Assembly (NCBI GenBank): GCA_013339685.2
Contig: CM023481.1
Location: 244,176,716 to 244,240,715 of the forward strand
DNA from: Hyalomma asiaticum
Lineage: Eukaryota > Arthropoda > Arachnida > Ixodida > Ixodidae
DNA length: 64,000 nucleotides
Reading direction: 5' to 3'
Each line of letters opens with the position of its first letter. Position 1 is the first letter of the stretch. Of this stretch, positions 40,819 to 53,640 are shown in pieces. The position numbers were made by a program, and so were the translations under genes. The notes below the pieces were generated by a model, which was given only the letters and a program-made list of their open reading frames with translations, ran no database searches and was not told where the DNA came from.

Positions 40819-41376
40819 GGACATGGCGTTGAGGCCGTAGAAGTGGTGTCCACACATGAAAGAAGTCTTCCTGTATCCCTTGGGCACATCGACGCCGATG
40901 AGAGCGCTGTCCACACATCCGACCACGCCGGGAATGACGTCGCGACGAAGAAAGCACTCCTTCACGGCCGCCTTTTTGATCGGCCATGTAGCCCCAGTGG
41001 TTCGTGTCCCGCCGGCGTTCACAAAAACAAGCGAAACGCGCCAGACGCACTCGCTCACCGTCGTGTGCAACACCCGAATCGTCTCCTCGCATCCTTTAGA
41101 ACCTCGTGAGAGCTCCCGGTAGCATAAAAACGCGGTGCGCACAACGCCTTCCGTTCGACCGACCGACCCATCGGTCATTTCGTTTCGAGTTCCTACGCGA
41201 CTTCACCGCTCAAGCATAGCACGGACGAAAATGCCGTCGAAATTCATCACCCGGGGGGTCAAACGCGCCGTCCGATACCCTCCGTCGACGTAGTTGGGGC
41301 TCGCCGGCGCCCGCCGCAACAGCAAAGCCGCCGCCGTTAAGCCCACCGCCGCCCCGAACCTAGCAGCAGCCGCCAT
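40819..41376 (-). pseudogene. Harbinger/PIF-type transposase exon
   Basis: The minus-strand exon begins at ATG 41376 in a CpG-rich context and ends at a canonical donor (TCC|GTGAGTAC) at 40819/40818. The C-terminal half has Harbinger nuclease hallmarks: KKAAVKECFLRR, IPGVVGCVDSALIGVDVPKG with the first catalytic Asp, and TSFMCGHHFYGLNAMS. An in-frame TGA near 41208 separates the first 56 codons from the rest. The exons with the other catalytic residues are not seen downstream. It could be a HARBI1-like host gene remnant or an element. Confidence 0.65.
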
Positions 41377-41896
41377 GTTCGATGCTTTTTCGCATTCCTT
41401 TCAAAACGCATCGCTCTCCGGCGGTTCTAAAAAATGTTCCTTTCGGCCGTGCATAATCAGTGCGTAAATGTCATTTTGACGTCACGGATTCTCCGCCCTC
41501 GCTGGCGTCAGCGGCGCGAAATTTGTTTCGACCAATGGCAGCCGGCCAGAACGTCAAGAGGCATGAAAAAATAAATATAATCGTTAGGCGGTAGGCATCC
41601 CGTGATCCTGCGCTCTCGCGGACGTCAGGCGACGTCATGCGGCGCGAAATTTGTTTCGACGAATGGCAGGCGTCAAAAAGCTTAAAGTGACGTCAAAAAG
41701 CATAAAAATTGGAATGGAATCGCTACGTGGTAGCACCCAACGACACCCTTGACAAATCCTTGTGCACCACTCGGCAAGGAAATAGGCACATCAGGAAACG
41801 TTTGTGGAATTTCGCTGACCAGCCATATTTTTTTCCGACAGAGACAAATCACTTGCAGCTTTCTCCGCTTTCTCCATCCGCATTGCAAAAAAAAAA
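41377..41896. other. Non-coding interval
   Basis: CpG-rich near the Harbinger-type exon, with a repeated GCGCGAAATTTGTTTCGAC phrase (about 41516-41533 and 41642-41660) next to AATGGCAG in both places. This is a diverged local duplication. No gene is recognised. Confidence 0.5.
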
Positions 41897-42350
41897 GTGC
41901 CGGTGACACCAAATGTGCACAAAAATTTTCTAGGCTCACTGGATTATACTTTGCCCAAAATGGCATCAAGTGATGTTTCACCTCTTGCAAGGGCCTCTGC
42001 CACCCAACCAATGCTTCACAGCACGCCACTGTCGATTCCTCTCAAACAAGTTGCTCCCCTTTTCGTAGTTTCACCACAGCGATTTTCACCACCATACCAA
42101 CAGATGCCTCCAAGATCCCTTCCTGGAAGCTCTTGCCAAGTCCGTAGAATATGCCGAAGTGGATGCGACGCCACTGACAGTGCAGCAAACTTTGGCATCT
42201 CACTCAAGGCAAGCATCTACTAATGCGCCGTCATCATCAGAGGATGAAGAGGATAATGAAGGATCAAGTTCCGATGAAGACGTGGTGGTCGTTCACCGAC
42301 GCTTTAAGAAAACGGCTGTGATCACAGACAGTGGTGATGAAACACCTTAA
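41897..42350 (+). pseudogene. Unrecognised ORF pair with acidic tail
   Basis: Two overlapping plus-strand frames, 41897-42223 and 42159-42350, look like one coding sequence with a frameshift. The first is Ser/Pro/Thr-rich (STPLSIPLKQVAPLF). The second ends in a serine/glutamate/aspartate-rich tail (SSSEDEEDNEGSSSDEDVV) followed by a basic patch and a stop. A disordered nuclear-type C-terminus is a reasonable guess. Both Harbinger accessory proteins and PICH C-termini are possible sources, but I have no domain evidence for either. Confidence 0.3.
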
Positions 42351-44960
42351 GTATCCTGAAGAAATTTTGTCTTGCTACTGCCCCTGTGGACTTTGACTTT
42401 TCTTGCCCATTCGCAAGATTTGTAAATGCTAAACACAAAATTAGAACTCATGTTTCTTGTTTTGTTCTCGCATATTTAGTTTCGCAGTAAGTAGTAGCAG
42501 TAGTCTTCAAAGAAGAAAAGCATGGAAATCAGCATTGGGCATCTCTACCACAAATTTTTGTAACTGAAAATGTGTAAAAGCAAGTGTTATGATATAAGGT
42601 TCGGGGAGCAGGCTCAAGGAGGCGAGTCAGAGACGCATCCGAGGGTAGCAAGGAAGAGATGCAAACTAGCACACCGCATGAACATATATTTCAACACACA
42701 AATACAGAGGCAAAAACTACGAGCATACAGAAGACATTGCAATGAGGGTATATATAATATGCAACAGCGCCCACCCCGAGTTAAATCAAGCAAAGGCTCA
42801 CGCGTTCCGGCGCATATCGACGGTGTCCGGCGCCAGAACGCGGGACAGCGTCCGTCGGAGGCTCTTCAGAACGGCGAGGGAGGTGGTGGCGAGGGAAGGG
42901 CCGTCGAAGGCTCCCAGATATCTGCTGGACGTCCGGAGCAGGAGACGTGTCGTTCTCGAGGTCCCTCAGGCGTTGGCGCTCGACTGGGTCCCTCCCACAA
43001 ATGTTGGCGCCTCCCGAGCGTTCACACCCGACCAGGCCAGCGCGTCTTCTGAGCTCCGATGTCTTCCTTCGTCTAACCTGGCTGCCGTGGCTCGTTCCTT
43101 TTCGGGGCGAAGCTCTTTAGGGACTAGCCTTGTCGTCGTCTGCGTCCATCGCGCTACACAAAACAGAAACCGAAACCGAAACTGAAGACCTGCGCAACTA
43201 AAAACGAAAACATCTGTGTAAAAAACCGACTTTATGTGTACATCAAGCAAGTATATGATAGTGCAATACACGATACAAAGAATACACCAGGGGGTGCTGC
43301 AATACAAAATCCAGATTTCTCGAGGTCCCTCTGTTTTCCCTGATTCGGGAAAACAAACGTCTGTAGAGGAAAAAATAAAGGTAGAGCTTGGTGGCCCGAG
43401 GGCTACCGCCCCGTCATAGAGGGGACGCTCCTAACTTCCATCCATCCAGATCCCAAACCGAACCACAATCGTAATCAATCATAAGAACGAGAACGCGCCC
43501 TCGCCCGCGAGAGATAACGCTGACGCAGGTAGCGTCTGCTAGCGTATTTCTTGATTAAAAAGACCGACTGCTCGCGTTGCACAACCATTCACCGGCCACC
43601 CCATACATATAGTCACTGGATCTTGACCTGCAATGCAGCTCCGGTGGGAGATTTCTCTTGTGCGTAGTTGAACAACAAAGATTCGCAGCGTGCGCGTTAA
43701 CTAAATGTAATCCGGAACTCGGCACGATCTACGACGTGGGAGCACAGGAACCTCATAAAGACCAGGAGCATGAATGACAACGCGTGTGTAAATATACACA
43801 CGCGTTGTCACTTATTTACATGCATGAGTGGGCAATGTCACGGTGATTTACGGTAACACCGAACGATCCCCAGTGCTTCGCCCACTCGATACTTCGTGGA
43901 GATTCGTGGATTCTTTATGTTTTTTTTTTGTTCAAGCGCCCCACGGGCACGTGCGGAGAGGCGTTCGAAGAGCGGCCCAATGACCCTGCTCCAATACGCG
44001 TGCTTGAGCGTTCTTTCGCCGTTTTGTCGTCATTAACGGTCCGTGAGATGCCACTTTCTCACAGTGAGTATTGTTCCAAAAACATAGGAATGTAATTTCT
44101 ACGCCGATTCCCGCTCACTCCGTCATGCTACTACTGCTCGAAGAGGCTTATTCAGAATTCTCTCAACGACGCCTGTCCCCACGTTAGCGCTATTTGTTCC
44201 TATTTGAAATGGGAAAAGTGTGAATATAAATGAAAATAAGTGGAGGGGACAAGTAAATGCTTCAGCCTTTTCCCCACTCCCCTGTTATGCTTGTGTCTCC
44301 ACTCTCTCATGACCCCTTTCCGAGGGATTTATAAGTGTTCACTAGAGCGCACTGTGCATCTTATAAGAACTGTAGATTCATTTTCTGTAGTGGCATGTAT
44401 TTTATGTAATGTCGACAGTGATGAGTGCTGGCTTTGTACACTGTATGCAAGTATTGTAAAATGTTGGAGTGATTTCTGGTTCAGGATATCATGGGTAGTA
44501 AGTCCATGCTATTTGAAGGCTGCATAAGAATGTAAATTTTTGCAGCCCTTTTTTATGAAGTGTCATAAACTACACAGTATAAAATGTTTCGTTAAAAACA
44601 GCATTGGTAACGCTCATTAATGCATAGCGTATACACATGAATGTGCTGGCTTGCTACTCTGTCAGCTGGGCAGTATATTTAGAAAAATTGGCTCAGTAAC
44701 TTAATGTGTCATAGTTCTGGAAATATTTCCACGAAATATGTGCAAACCATTATTATATTTCTGGCATAATGTTTGCAGTTTGTGACAAAGGGTATAGGCT
44801 AGCCCAATACTAGAAAATGGCACTGTACTGCTTCTACAGTCTGTCCCAGTTGCTGGCAAATGTGAAATTTCTGCGCTCTGCAACGCTCAAACTTGTACAA
44901 TCATTCTTGCATATAAATTTGAAAATAAAGGCAGAATTCCTGCCTACAATCCCTTATCAC
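42351..44960. other. Non-coding interval with repeat fragments
   Basis: The segment 42590-43190 is CG-rich. It begins TGTTATGATATAAGG and resembles the edge of a minus-oriented LTR, but no partner was found. About 43375-43450 ends in a CCATCCATCC tail after GAGGGGACGCTCC, like a LINE 3' end. A perfect hairpin is at 43775-43810. The rest, to 44960, is AT-rich without a gene. Confidence 0.4.
43775..43810. repeat. Perfect hairpin, 16-bp arms, 4-nt loop
   Basis: Arms 43775-43790 and 43795-43810 are exact reverse complements (TGACAACGCGTGTGTA) around AATA. No T run follows, so it is not a classical terminator. Confidence 0.9.
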
Positions 44961-44964
44961 TATA

Positions 44965-45110
44965 GGCGGATACAACTCAATTGAGTCTACAGTGATGCTC
45001 CTCCCACGCCCTCATAACCGCCAGCCACTATACCTCCGCCAAGCTTCAAATAGTTTGTTGAACTTTCCATGTTTCTAATATAAAGCGAGGGCGGCAACAA
45101 TAATGCACAG
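44965..45110 (+). repeat. Dispersed repeat, diverged copy (pair with 4952-5110)
   Basis: Plus-strand counterpart of the minus-strand repeat at 4952-5110, sharing CCTCCCACGCC, ATAACCGCCAGCC, ACCTCCGC, AAGCTTCAAATAGTT and ATAAAGCGAGGG. The start of this copy includes a CAACTCAATTGAGTC palindromic stretch not clearly present in the other. Confidence 0.7.
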
Positions 45111-46624
45111 GTCCGTAAATTTTTGTTTTCATTCGTCTAATAGAGCAGAATGTGAATATGTGTATTAGAGCAGAATGTGTGTGTACGGTCGTCCTTATGT
45201 CGTTGTGTGAGTTCTTCGGGCGTAATCGTTGACGGCCGACCGCAGGGGTTCACTCGACCTCTCGGTTCCTCTACTCGTAACAGTCCTTCCCCCCTAGATT
45301 GTTCAAACAAGGCATTATGAGGAGTAGGGCTGCCGCGTCTTGCGGGTCCGGGTGCTTCTTCTTAACTGTGGCGTGCTGCACGCTGGATCAGAACAGTCCA
45401 CAGCTTATTAAGATCGTGCCTGCTGACACCAGTTGTTGCGATCGCCTTCCGCTGCCACCAGTCGCCCGCTTCGGGGACGACAACATGCCAGTGAGGATCG
45501 AGGCCGAGAGAAACGATTAAGACTTGCGTTTATTCACATATTTACATGGAGCTTGCTTTCGCAAGACTCCACTCGTCAGAGTGTTGTCTAGGGTTCTCAG
45601 GGCGCTCTTCTCCCTCGGTCCCGCGCTTTTTGTCTCCCGGGCTCTTCTCCCATTGGCTCCTGGGCGAGGAAGGAGGGAGAGGATGGGACGTGTCCAAAAC
45701 GTCCTTGACTCGCCCAGGGCTGTAGTCACCGAAGGCCCCGGGCGGTGACGCCGAAGCCGTCACGCGGCCAGCACCAACGTAATCACTCGTGCGCGTGCGG
45801 AGACATTCCACCCGGTAAAAGATTGTGTGGTCGGATAAGGTAGGCACTCAACCACTTCCAGATGTGCCGGACGGGGTGGCGTCGCCTCTTCGGCCTGATG
45901 GCCAAACGTACAGGTGTGGTCTCGAACAAAGGACCACCCCTTCGGCTCAGCAACGGACGTTCTTCCCGACACCACCGTGGCGCCTCGGCTGAACGCAGAT
46001 GTTTCTTATCTGCGCTGACGCGGAACTCAGGCCAAACGAGTCGGCCACTTTCATCTTCGAGCTCGTTCCGCACGCCAAACGTAATAAGCTGTCTGTTCTG
46101 CGTCACGAGTCACAGCCACGGAGTCACAGCTACCAATGACTTTTGTTTTTTTTAACCTCTCTGAAAAACAAAGGAGCATCGCCGCTACTTGCAAACCACG
46201 CTTTTGTAAATGACGGCAGGTGCGTGGCAGGCTTATCTGCACGTTGTAAGTTAGAAAAAAACCTTTAATATCAAAAGTGTGCTGCATTTCAACGGTAATA
46301 AAAAGACCAGGAGGAGGTCACGTGACCGCACTCTTGTGCAGCTTCGTGTGTTTGCTGCTTGGGCTAGCAAAGGTCACTTTCGCGACTTTGTGTCAAGGAA
46401 TAAAAATACGAACCCGCGTTTAATCAAAATTAGAGGGATCCTTTGAGCCGATACAATACGCATCTTTCAATCAGTGAGGTAATCTCAATTCATGTCCTGA
46501 GTAGCTGTCTGTCCCTTTAACATATCCGCGGGATGTTTAGCATTCGAATCTTACTAAGTCGTCTGCTTATTATTTCTCTTTTCAAGCAATTTCCAAAATA
46601 AAAGCCACAAGAAGACGTCTAGTT
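45111..46624. other. Non-coding interval with possible LTR remnants
   Basis: On the minus strand a purine run (TAGGGGGGAAGGAC) is followed by TGTTACGAG near 45281, which looks like a polypurine tract next to an LTR start. No matching LTR or coding region is recognised. The remainder to 46624 is GC-rich, then AT-rich, with chance frames only. Confidence 0.35.
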
Positions 46625-46661
46625 ATGCTTTGATTCTCGCGAAACGCGAGAATCAAAGCAT
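46625..46661. repeat. Perfect hairpin, 17-bp arms, 3-nt loop
   Basis: Arms 46625-46641 and 46645-46661 are exact complements (ATGCTTTGATTCTCGCG) around AAA. Directly downstream CCTCGCGTTTCGCG repeats part of the arm. Confidence 0.9.
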
Positions 46662-47699
46662 TCCTCGCGTTTCGCGCCGTTTTCCAAACCTGTTCGGCTT
46701 GAACTCGCGCGCGAGGTGTATGCGAAAAAAGTTTCGTTTTGAATTTTTGTCTCCTGTGTTCTGATGGTAGTCACAGTGCGTGCAAGTGTCCTCCTCTTGT
46801 CGATGGTGGGCCAGGCACGGGCCGATAAAACGCACAACTTTCGCTTTCTTCTCCGCTCGACTGAAACATGACGTCGAAAACCTTTTTGCATATACGCTAG
46901 CTTCTTCATCGCTTCAGTCCTCACTGGTCGATTCAGAACTAGAGCTAGAATAATCGCTCTCCGCAAGCAGTAAAAGCGTGCGCTGACGCTGCGCTACTCA
47001 TGATTGCTTCCGAGCAGTGATGCCAACCTAAGTCACCACTTTATCCCAGTGTTGCAACACGTTCCTCCAAAAGAGGAACGAAAGCTCGTTCCTCGTTCCT
47101 TCCCAATTTTGTAACGAGTTCCCGTTACAAGTTCTTTTAATCAGAAAGGAAGGCGTTCCAGTTACATTTCGGAAATTGGAACGTGTCGTTATATTTACGT
47201 TACATTTGATTTTTAAGATTCACAATAGTGTCGGAAAATTGTGAGCTGAAATTAAGTGTAAATTCACTGTAAATTCACTTCGAGCTACGTACATTGCGCG
47301 AACTTGAACCTTACCTGCAGAAGATTATCTGGAGATAAAAAATATGAAAATAAATGCCTCTATACATACTTTCAGGGAGCACCGAACGTAGTCACGACAT
47401 ATCCACAGCGACTTTGACTCTAGTCTATTACTAGTGCAACACATAATGGGTCTTCGAATGAGCAGTCAGAATAGTGCACCTCAGATGTGCAAATAGAAAG
47501 TCACTTACATTCACCAGTGCATGTGAGTAGCAAGCCCGCATTTAACACTAAAAGCTATAAATACTGTAGACCTGTCGATTTACATTGGCATATAATAGCT
47601 TGTGCTTCACCCGCGCCTATAAGTACTGGAACAAGATTTCCCGATACGTCGTCATCATTTCCTGCCCTAAACTTCTTCCCTCTATATTTGTAGCCTTTT

Positions 47700-47985
47700 T
47701 AGTGGTTCAGTAGTCTAATTGACAGTTCTGAATATATTATTTTCCTTAGTTCTCACAATTTTAAAGCATTTGTGATACTGTTCTTTCGCTCTTATTTATC
47801 GTGGTGCGCAGAGTGTGTCGGTGTGAAGAATTCAAACTACGTGATCAGTTGATGAGCTTACCGACGACTTACACAACGTGGGAATATTTTTTTTTTCTCA
47901 TGGCGTCCTAAGGAGTACGCTTTGTTCAATTTGTACAGCGGCCCCACTTTCATGCAATGGCGAAATGACATTGATATGTGGGAAA

Positions 47986-48016
<31 letters not shown>

Positions 48017-48018
48017 AT
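47700..48018 (+). mobile_element. LINE 3' end fragment with AAAT tail
   Basis: An AAAT tandem tail at 47983-48018 follows an untranslated-like segment; the tail type matches the CR1/L2-like LINE at 8398-10513. There is no coding part. The left boundary is a guess. Confidence 0.5.
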
Positions 48019-49100
48019 CGCGTGCATTATTTCATCGGACACCAACCAATAAATTATGTCTGCAAGCAAAAATGACGTATGTCACATATTCAAGGTTCGC
48101 AGCAGCACAACAGCACAACCCAAGTAGCAAATACTTGCACACGTGCTACCTGAGCGTGGCTCTAGTCCTGTGAGATCAAGATATAGTAGAAATACCTAAT
48201 GTGAACAAGAAAGTAACAAATGAACCGATTTACACTTAGAACACACAGCTGTCTTTTCGTTATGCGAATAGGAAAGAACATTAAATAAACCATACCTGCA
48301 CGTGCTTAAGTTTCTCGCCTATCTTTTCGACACTCCACTTGTATTGTTTGATGGAGCACAAGTCATACATTGGGCTAAACACAGGCGTGCGATGTTTTAT
48401 TCATCTGGTTGAAACATCGGAGGTACCATGGCCAGGGAACAATCTATAATTCCACATCGGCACTCATTGCAACAGAATCTAGATGGCACAGGAGGCAACG
48501 TGGTGGTCCGTGATTTTCGAATGCCAAGTGAAAGATCTCTACAGTGTGTCCAGCCTTCATAACGACCCTTCCTTGCTGCTCAAATAAAGCGAAAGACTGC
48601 TATCCCTCCCTACATTGTTGGTGTCGTCGCGCGCTTCCTGCGCCCCTGCTGGCGCCTGAGAGTTGTTTCGCCAAAACTACGGCCCTTTCGTCGACCCCTT
48701 TCGTCACAGCAGGAGGGCCAAGTTTTCCCGTTTTCGGCGGACGTTGTCCCCCTATCAGCAGAGGCCGGCAGCGTGTCGAGTAGAGTACGCCGCGTTGGAA
48801 CGGTCGCTTGCTACACGACTTTCAGAGAATCCTACAATCCCTCACTCAAGCAAGCCGGGAGCGTCCGTGGAAACACAGCAGCTGATGTCTTCTCAGCGAT
48901 CTTCAGTTGGACGTTTGACAAGAGACCGCGCCGCCCTTTTGTTAACAGGCCCCAGCCATCTCGGTCGTGCTGGCTGGCCCTGTAGTTTTGTTCTCCAAAC
49001 TCTCGTGGTTTACGTTTCCGGCTGCTAAGTGTCGCTAGCCCGCACACAGCTACGTTGGTCGAGACCCTGCCTGCCTGCTAGCCACGTCACGTTATCTTGA

Positions 49101-49334
49101 TTGATTTGTGGGGTTTAACGCCCCAAAACGAGCTCTGATTATGAGAGACGCCGTAGTGAAGGTCTCCGGAAATTTCGACCACCTGGGGTTTTTAACGTGC
49201 ACTGATATCGCACAGCCCACGGGTCTCAACATTTCGCCTCCAACGAAATGCAGCCGCCGCGGCCGGGATTCGAGCCCGCGACCTTCGGATCAGCAGCCGA
49301 GTACCATAACCACTAGACCACCGTGGCGGGGCGA
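49101..49334 (-). mobile_element. tRNA-derived SINE, Ruka-like, copy 2
   Basis: A minus-strand copy with a tRNA-like head (A box around TGGTCTAGTGGTT, B box GGTCGCGGGCTCGAATCC-type), the TTTCGTTGGAGGCGAA block and a CAAATCAATCAA tail. Exact 13-bp target duplications CACGTTATCTTGA lie at 49088-49100 and 49335-49347, so the limits are precise. It lies inside the inner hAT-like element. Confidence 0.9.
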
Positions 49335-51033
49335 CACGTTATCTTGACTTCACAACAGTGTGCAACTATAGCCTCCGTAGTGTAACACTTACGCGGCTGC
49401 TCGTCTGCTTTGCCGAGCGGTCTCCTGCGTAAAAAATACCATTGACGCCGAGACCCACACGTGCGAGCTGTAACCGCATTCTCAGAACTTATGCACTCAG
49501 CAAAGGAATTTCGCGGCTGGCTGCGGTTCGACCTGCGTTGCCGTAGACAGCCGGAAACTTTTCGTCCAGCCACAGGGTGCGGCCACCGTAATGGAGTAAC
49601 GAAATACACATGTGGTGCGCCTACACAGGCGAAAGAGACGCTTCGCCCTCGTCGAAGCTCGAGGAGGAAGAGTAAAGGAATGGCATTTTGCGTGTGGTTT
49701 TCGTTTGAGTGAAGGAGACTGCTAACAGGAAAGCGGGGACTCAAGGCTCGGCCTCGGCGGTTGCAGCCCGGCCTATCCGCCTTGCATGTGGAACGCCTGT
49801 GGAACGTTTACAGAAGGAACGTCGTTCCCTCTGCCGTATACTTTTAAATGTAACGCGTTACCGTTACAGTTCCACCAACCTTTAAAGTAACGACGGCGTT
49901 CCTTCGTTCCTCCAAAAAGGAACTAGTTCCAGGAACGTCGTTCCTTGGAACGGCGTTCCGTACAACACTGCTTTATCCTTACATTGAGCCCCCGAAAATG
50001 CCTTCATTGTTAGAAAAATCCCTAGATTGTAATCTTTATGTTGTTAATTTGGCTAATTCACATTTAAATACGTCTAAACGTAATTATCCGTTTGGCCCGC
50101 TTTGCTGTCAAAATGTTGAAGGTAGAAATTAGCTTATGAACGGCAACTGCCGCTCTTTTCCTACATTTCCTGTGGCATATAGTTAATATACTTCTTGTGG
50201 AGTTTGCGATAGTGCACCTCCGGAGAGCCAACAGAGGTCTGTGCTCTCTTGCAAAATGGCAGTTAAGTTCTAATTGGCTGCGTTTCAAATCAACGTTGCG
50301 TGATCTGCAATAGAAATGCAAGGGCTTTTTCTTATTGCTAGGTGGCCACACTCAGCTTTGGATCAGCTCCCCATACCGGGCCCTGTATTACTTGATATAT
50401 TTATCATCCGTACTTGTATCAGCGTCCCATTCGGCCAAGTATTTTGGTCACTTAACATTACTTTCCCTCTTTCTACTTGGCTCACCTTGTTCAAATTCTC
50501 TTGATCGAGAACCTGCCATCTGACATGGAGCAACAAGGCGACATCTGAGCGAACTGCACGAAGACGGGCGCAGTTAATAGGTCCAAATACTACAATCTAT
50601 GAACAAGTCCAGTTTACAGCTCTTCTTCAACATAGTACAGTGAAGGAACCCGGCGAGCGCAAATTAGGAGCGGTTTTTCCTTGCATGCAACGCAAAGGGC
50701 TCTCTGTTCCACAGACAAATCATGACTCACGGCGCTCAAGATATAAACGCGCGCACCTCCTCAACAATCACGAAGACAAAGTTTCGTTTTCCGTCCCAGT
50801 AGGCGCCACAAGATTCTCGCGTTGTCGCTGCTACTACCCTTGTCTCGTTAAGTGAAAAATAAAAAAACAACAAAAGTTTTCGGAATTTAGGTTTTACTTG
50901 TTGAAGAATGGTTCTCGTTAGGCCGCCTCACAAAAATCCCTAATTTCACAACAAAGACGCTAAATCCCTGAGTGACATGGGAATACCCTAGATCTAGGGA
51001 TATATCCCTGGGGTTGGCATCACTGCTTCCGAG

Positions 51034-53271
<2,238 letters not shown>

Positions 53272-53594
53272 GTTTTATGTATTGTATTGGCATTGTATAA
53301 GGTTATTGAGCGTGTCACCAATGATGTATTATATTCGGCTGGCGACATTGTCGTTTGTAAAAGCAGTAATAAATGCACACGCGTTTGGTTGCCCGACGGC
53401 GTGATTGTCCGTGTGTTCCGAGAGCGTGGCGAACATTACGAGACCTTACAACTCATGGGCCCTGCTTTCTGAATCGAGTGGTTTTACTCCAGCTTCCACA
53501 ACATGCATATGCTTATAGCTGTTGGTTTAAAATTTTTATTCATTCACTCTAAACCAGAATTGGGAAAAAGTGGACTAACTGCATACATTTAGAC

Positions 53595-53640
53595 CACCGG
53601 TCGAACGGTTCATCCGAAAGGATGAACCGTTCGACCGGTG
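53595..53640. repeat. Perfect hairpin, 21-bp arms, GAAA loop
   Basis: Arms 53595-53615 and 53620-53640 are exact complements (core CGGTCGAACGGTTCATCC) closing on GAAA. The arms are mixed in composition, unlike simple repeats. No T run follows. Confidence 0.95.

Larger units (their letters stand above)
47047..49970. mobile_element. Inner hAT-like element nested in the outer one
   Basis: The ends are CAGTGTTGCAAC and GTACAACACTG, with long imperfect GTTCCT-rich subterminal repeats. An exact 8-bp duplication CTTTATCC is present at 47039-47046 and 49971-49978. It is 2.9 kb long. No transposase domain is recognised inside. It carries a LINE tail (47983-48018) and a SINE (49101-49334), so it has itself been a target for later insertions. 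Confidence 0.85.
47015..51025. mobile_element. Outer hAT-like element, non-autonomous
   Basis: Terminal inverted repeats of 14 bp (CAGTGATGCCAACC at 47015-47028, its complement at 51012-51025) are flanked by an exact 8-bp duplication CTTCCGAG (47007-47014 and 51026-51033). CA...TG ends with an 8-bp target are hAT hallmarks. Without the nested element it is about 1.1 kb and encodes nothing recognisable. Another hAT-like element sits only 32 bp inside its left end. Confidence 0.85.

Noticed and set aside
42590..43190. Confident solo LTR call
   Set aside because: One TGTTATG-like end is visible but no opposite end, target duplication or second copy.
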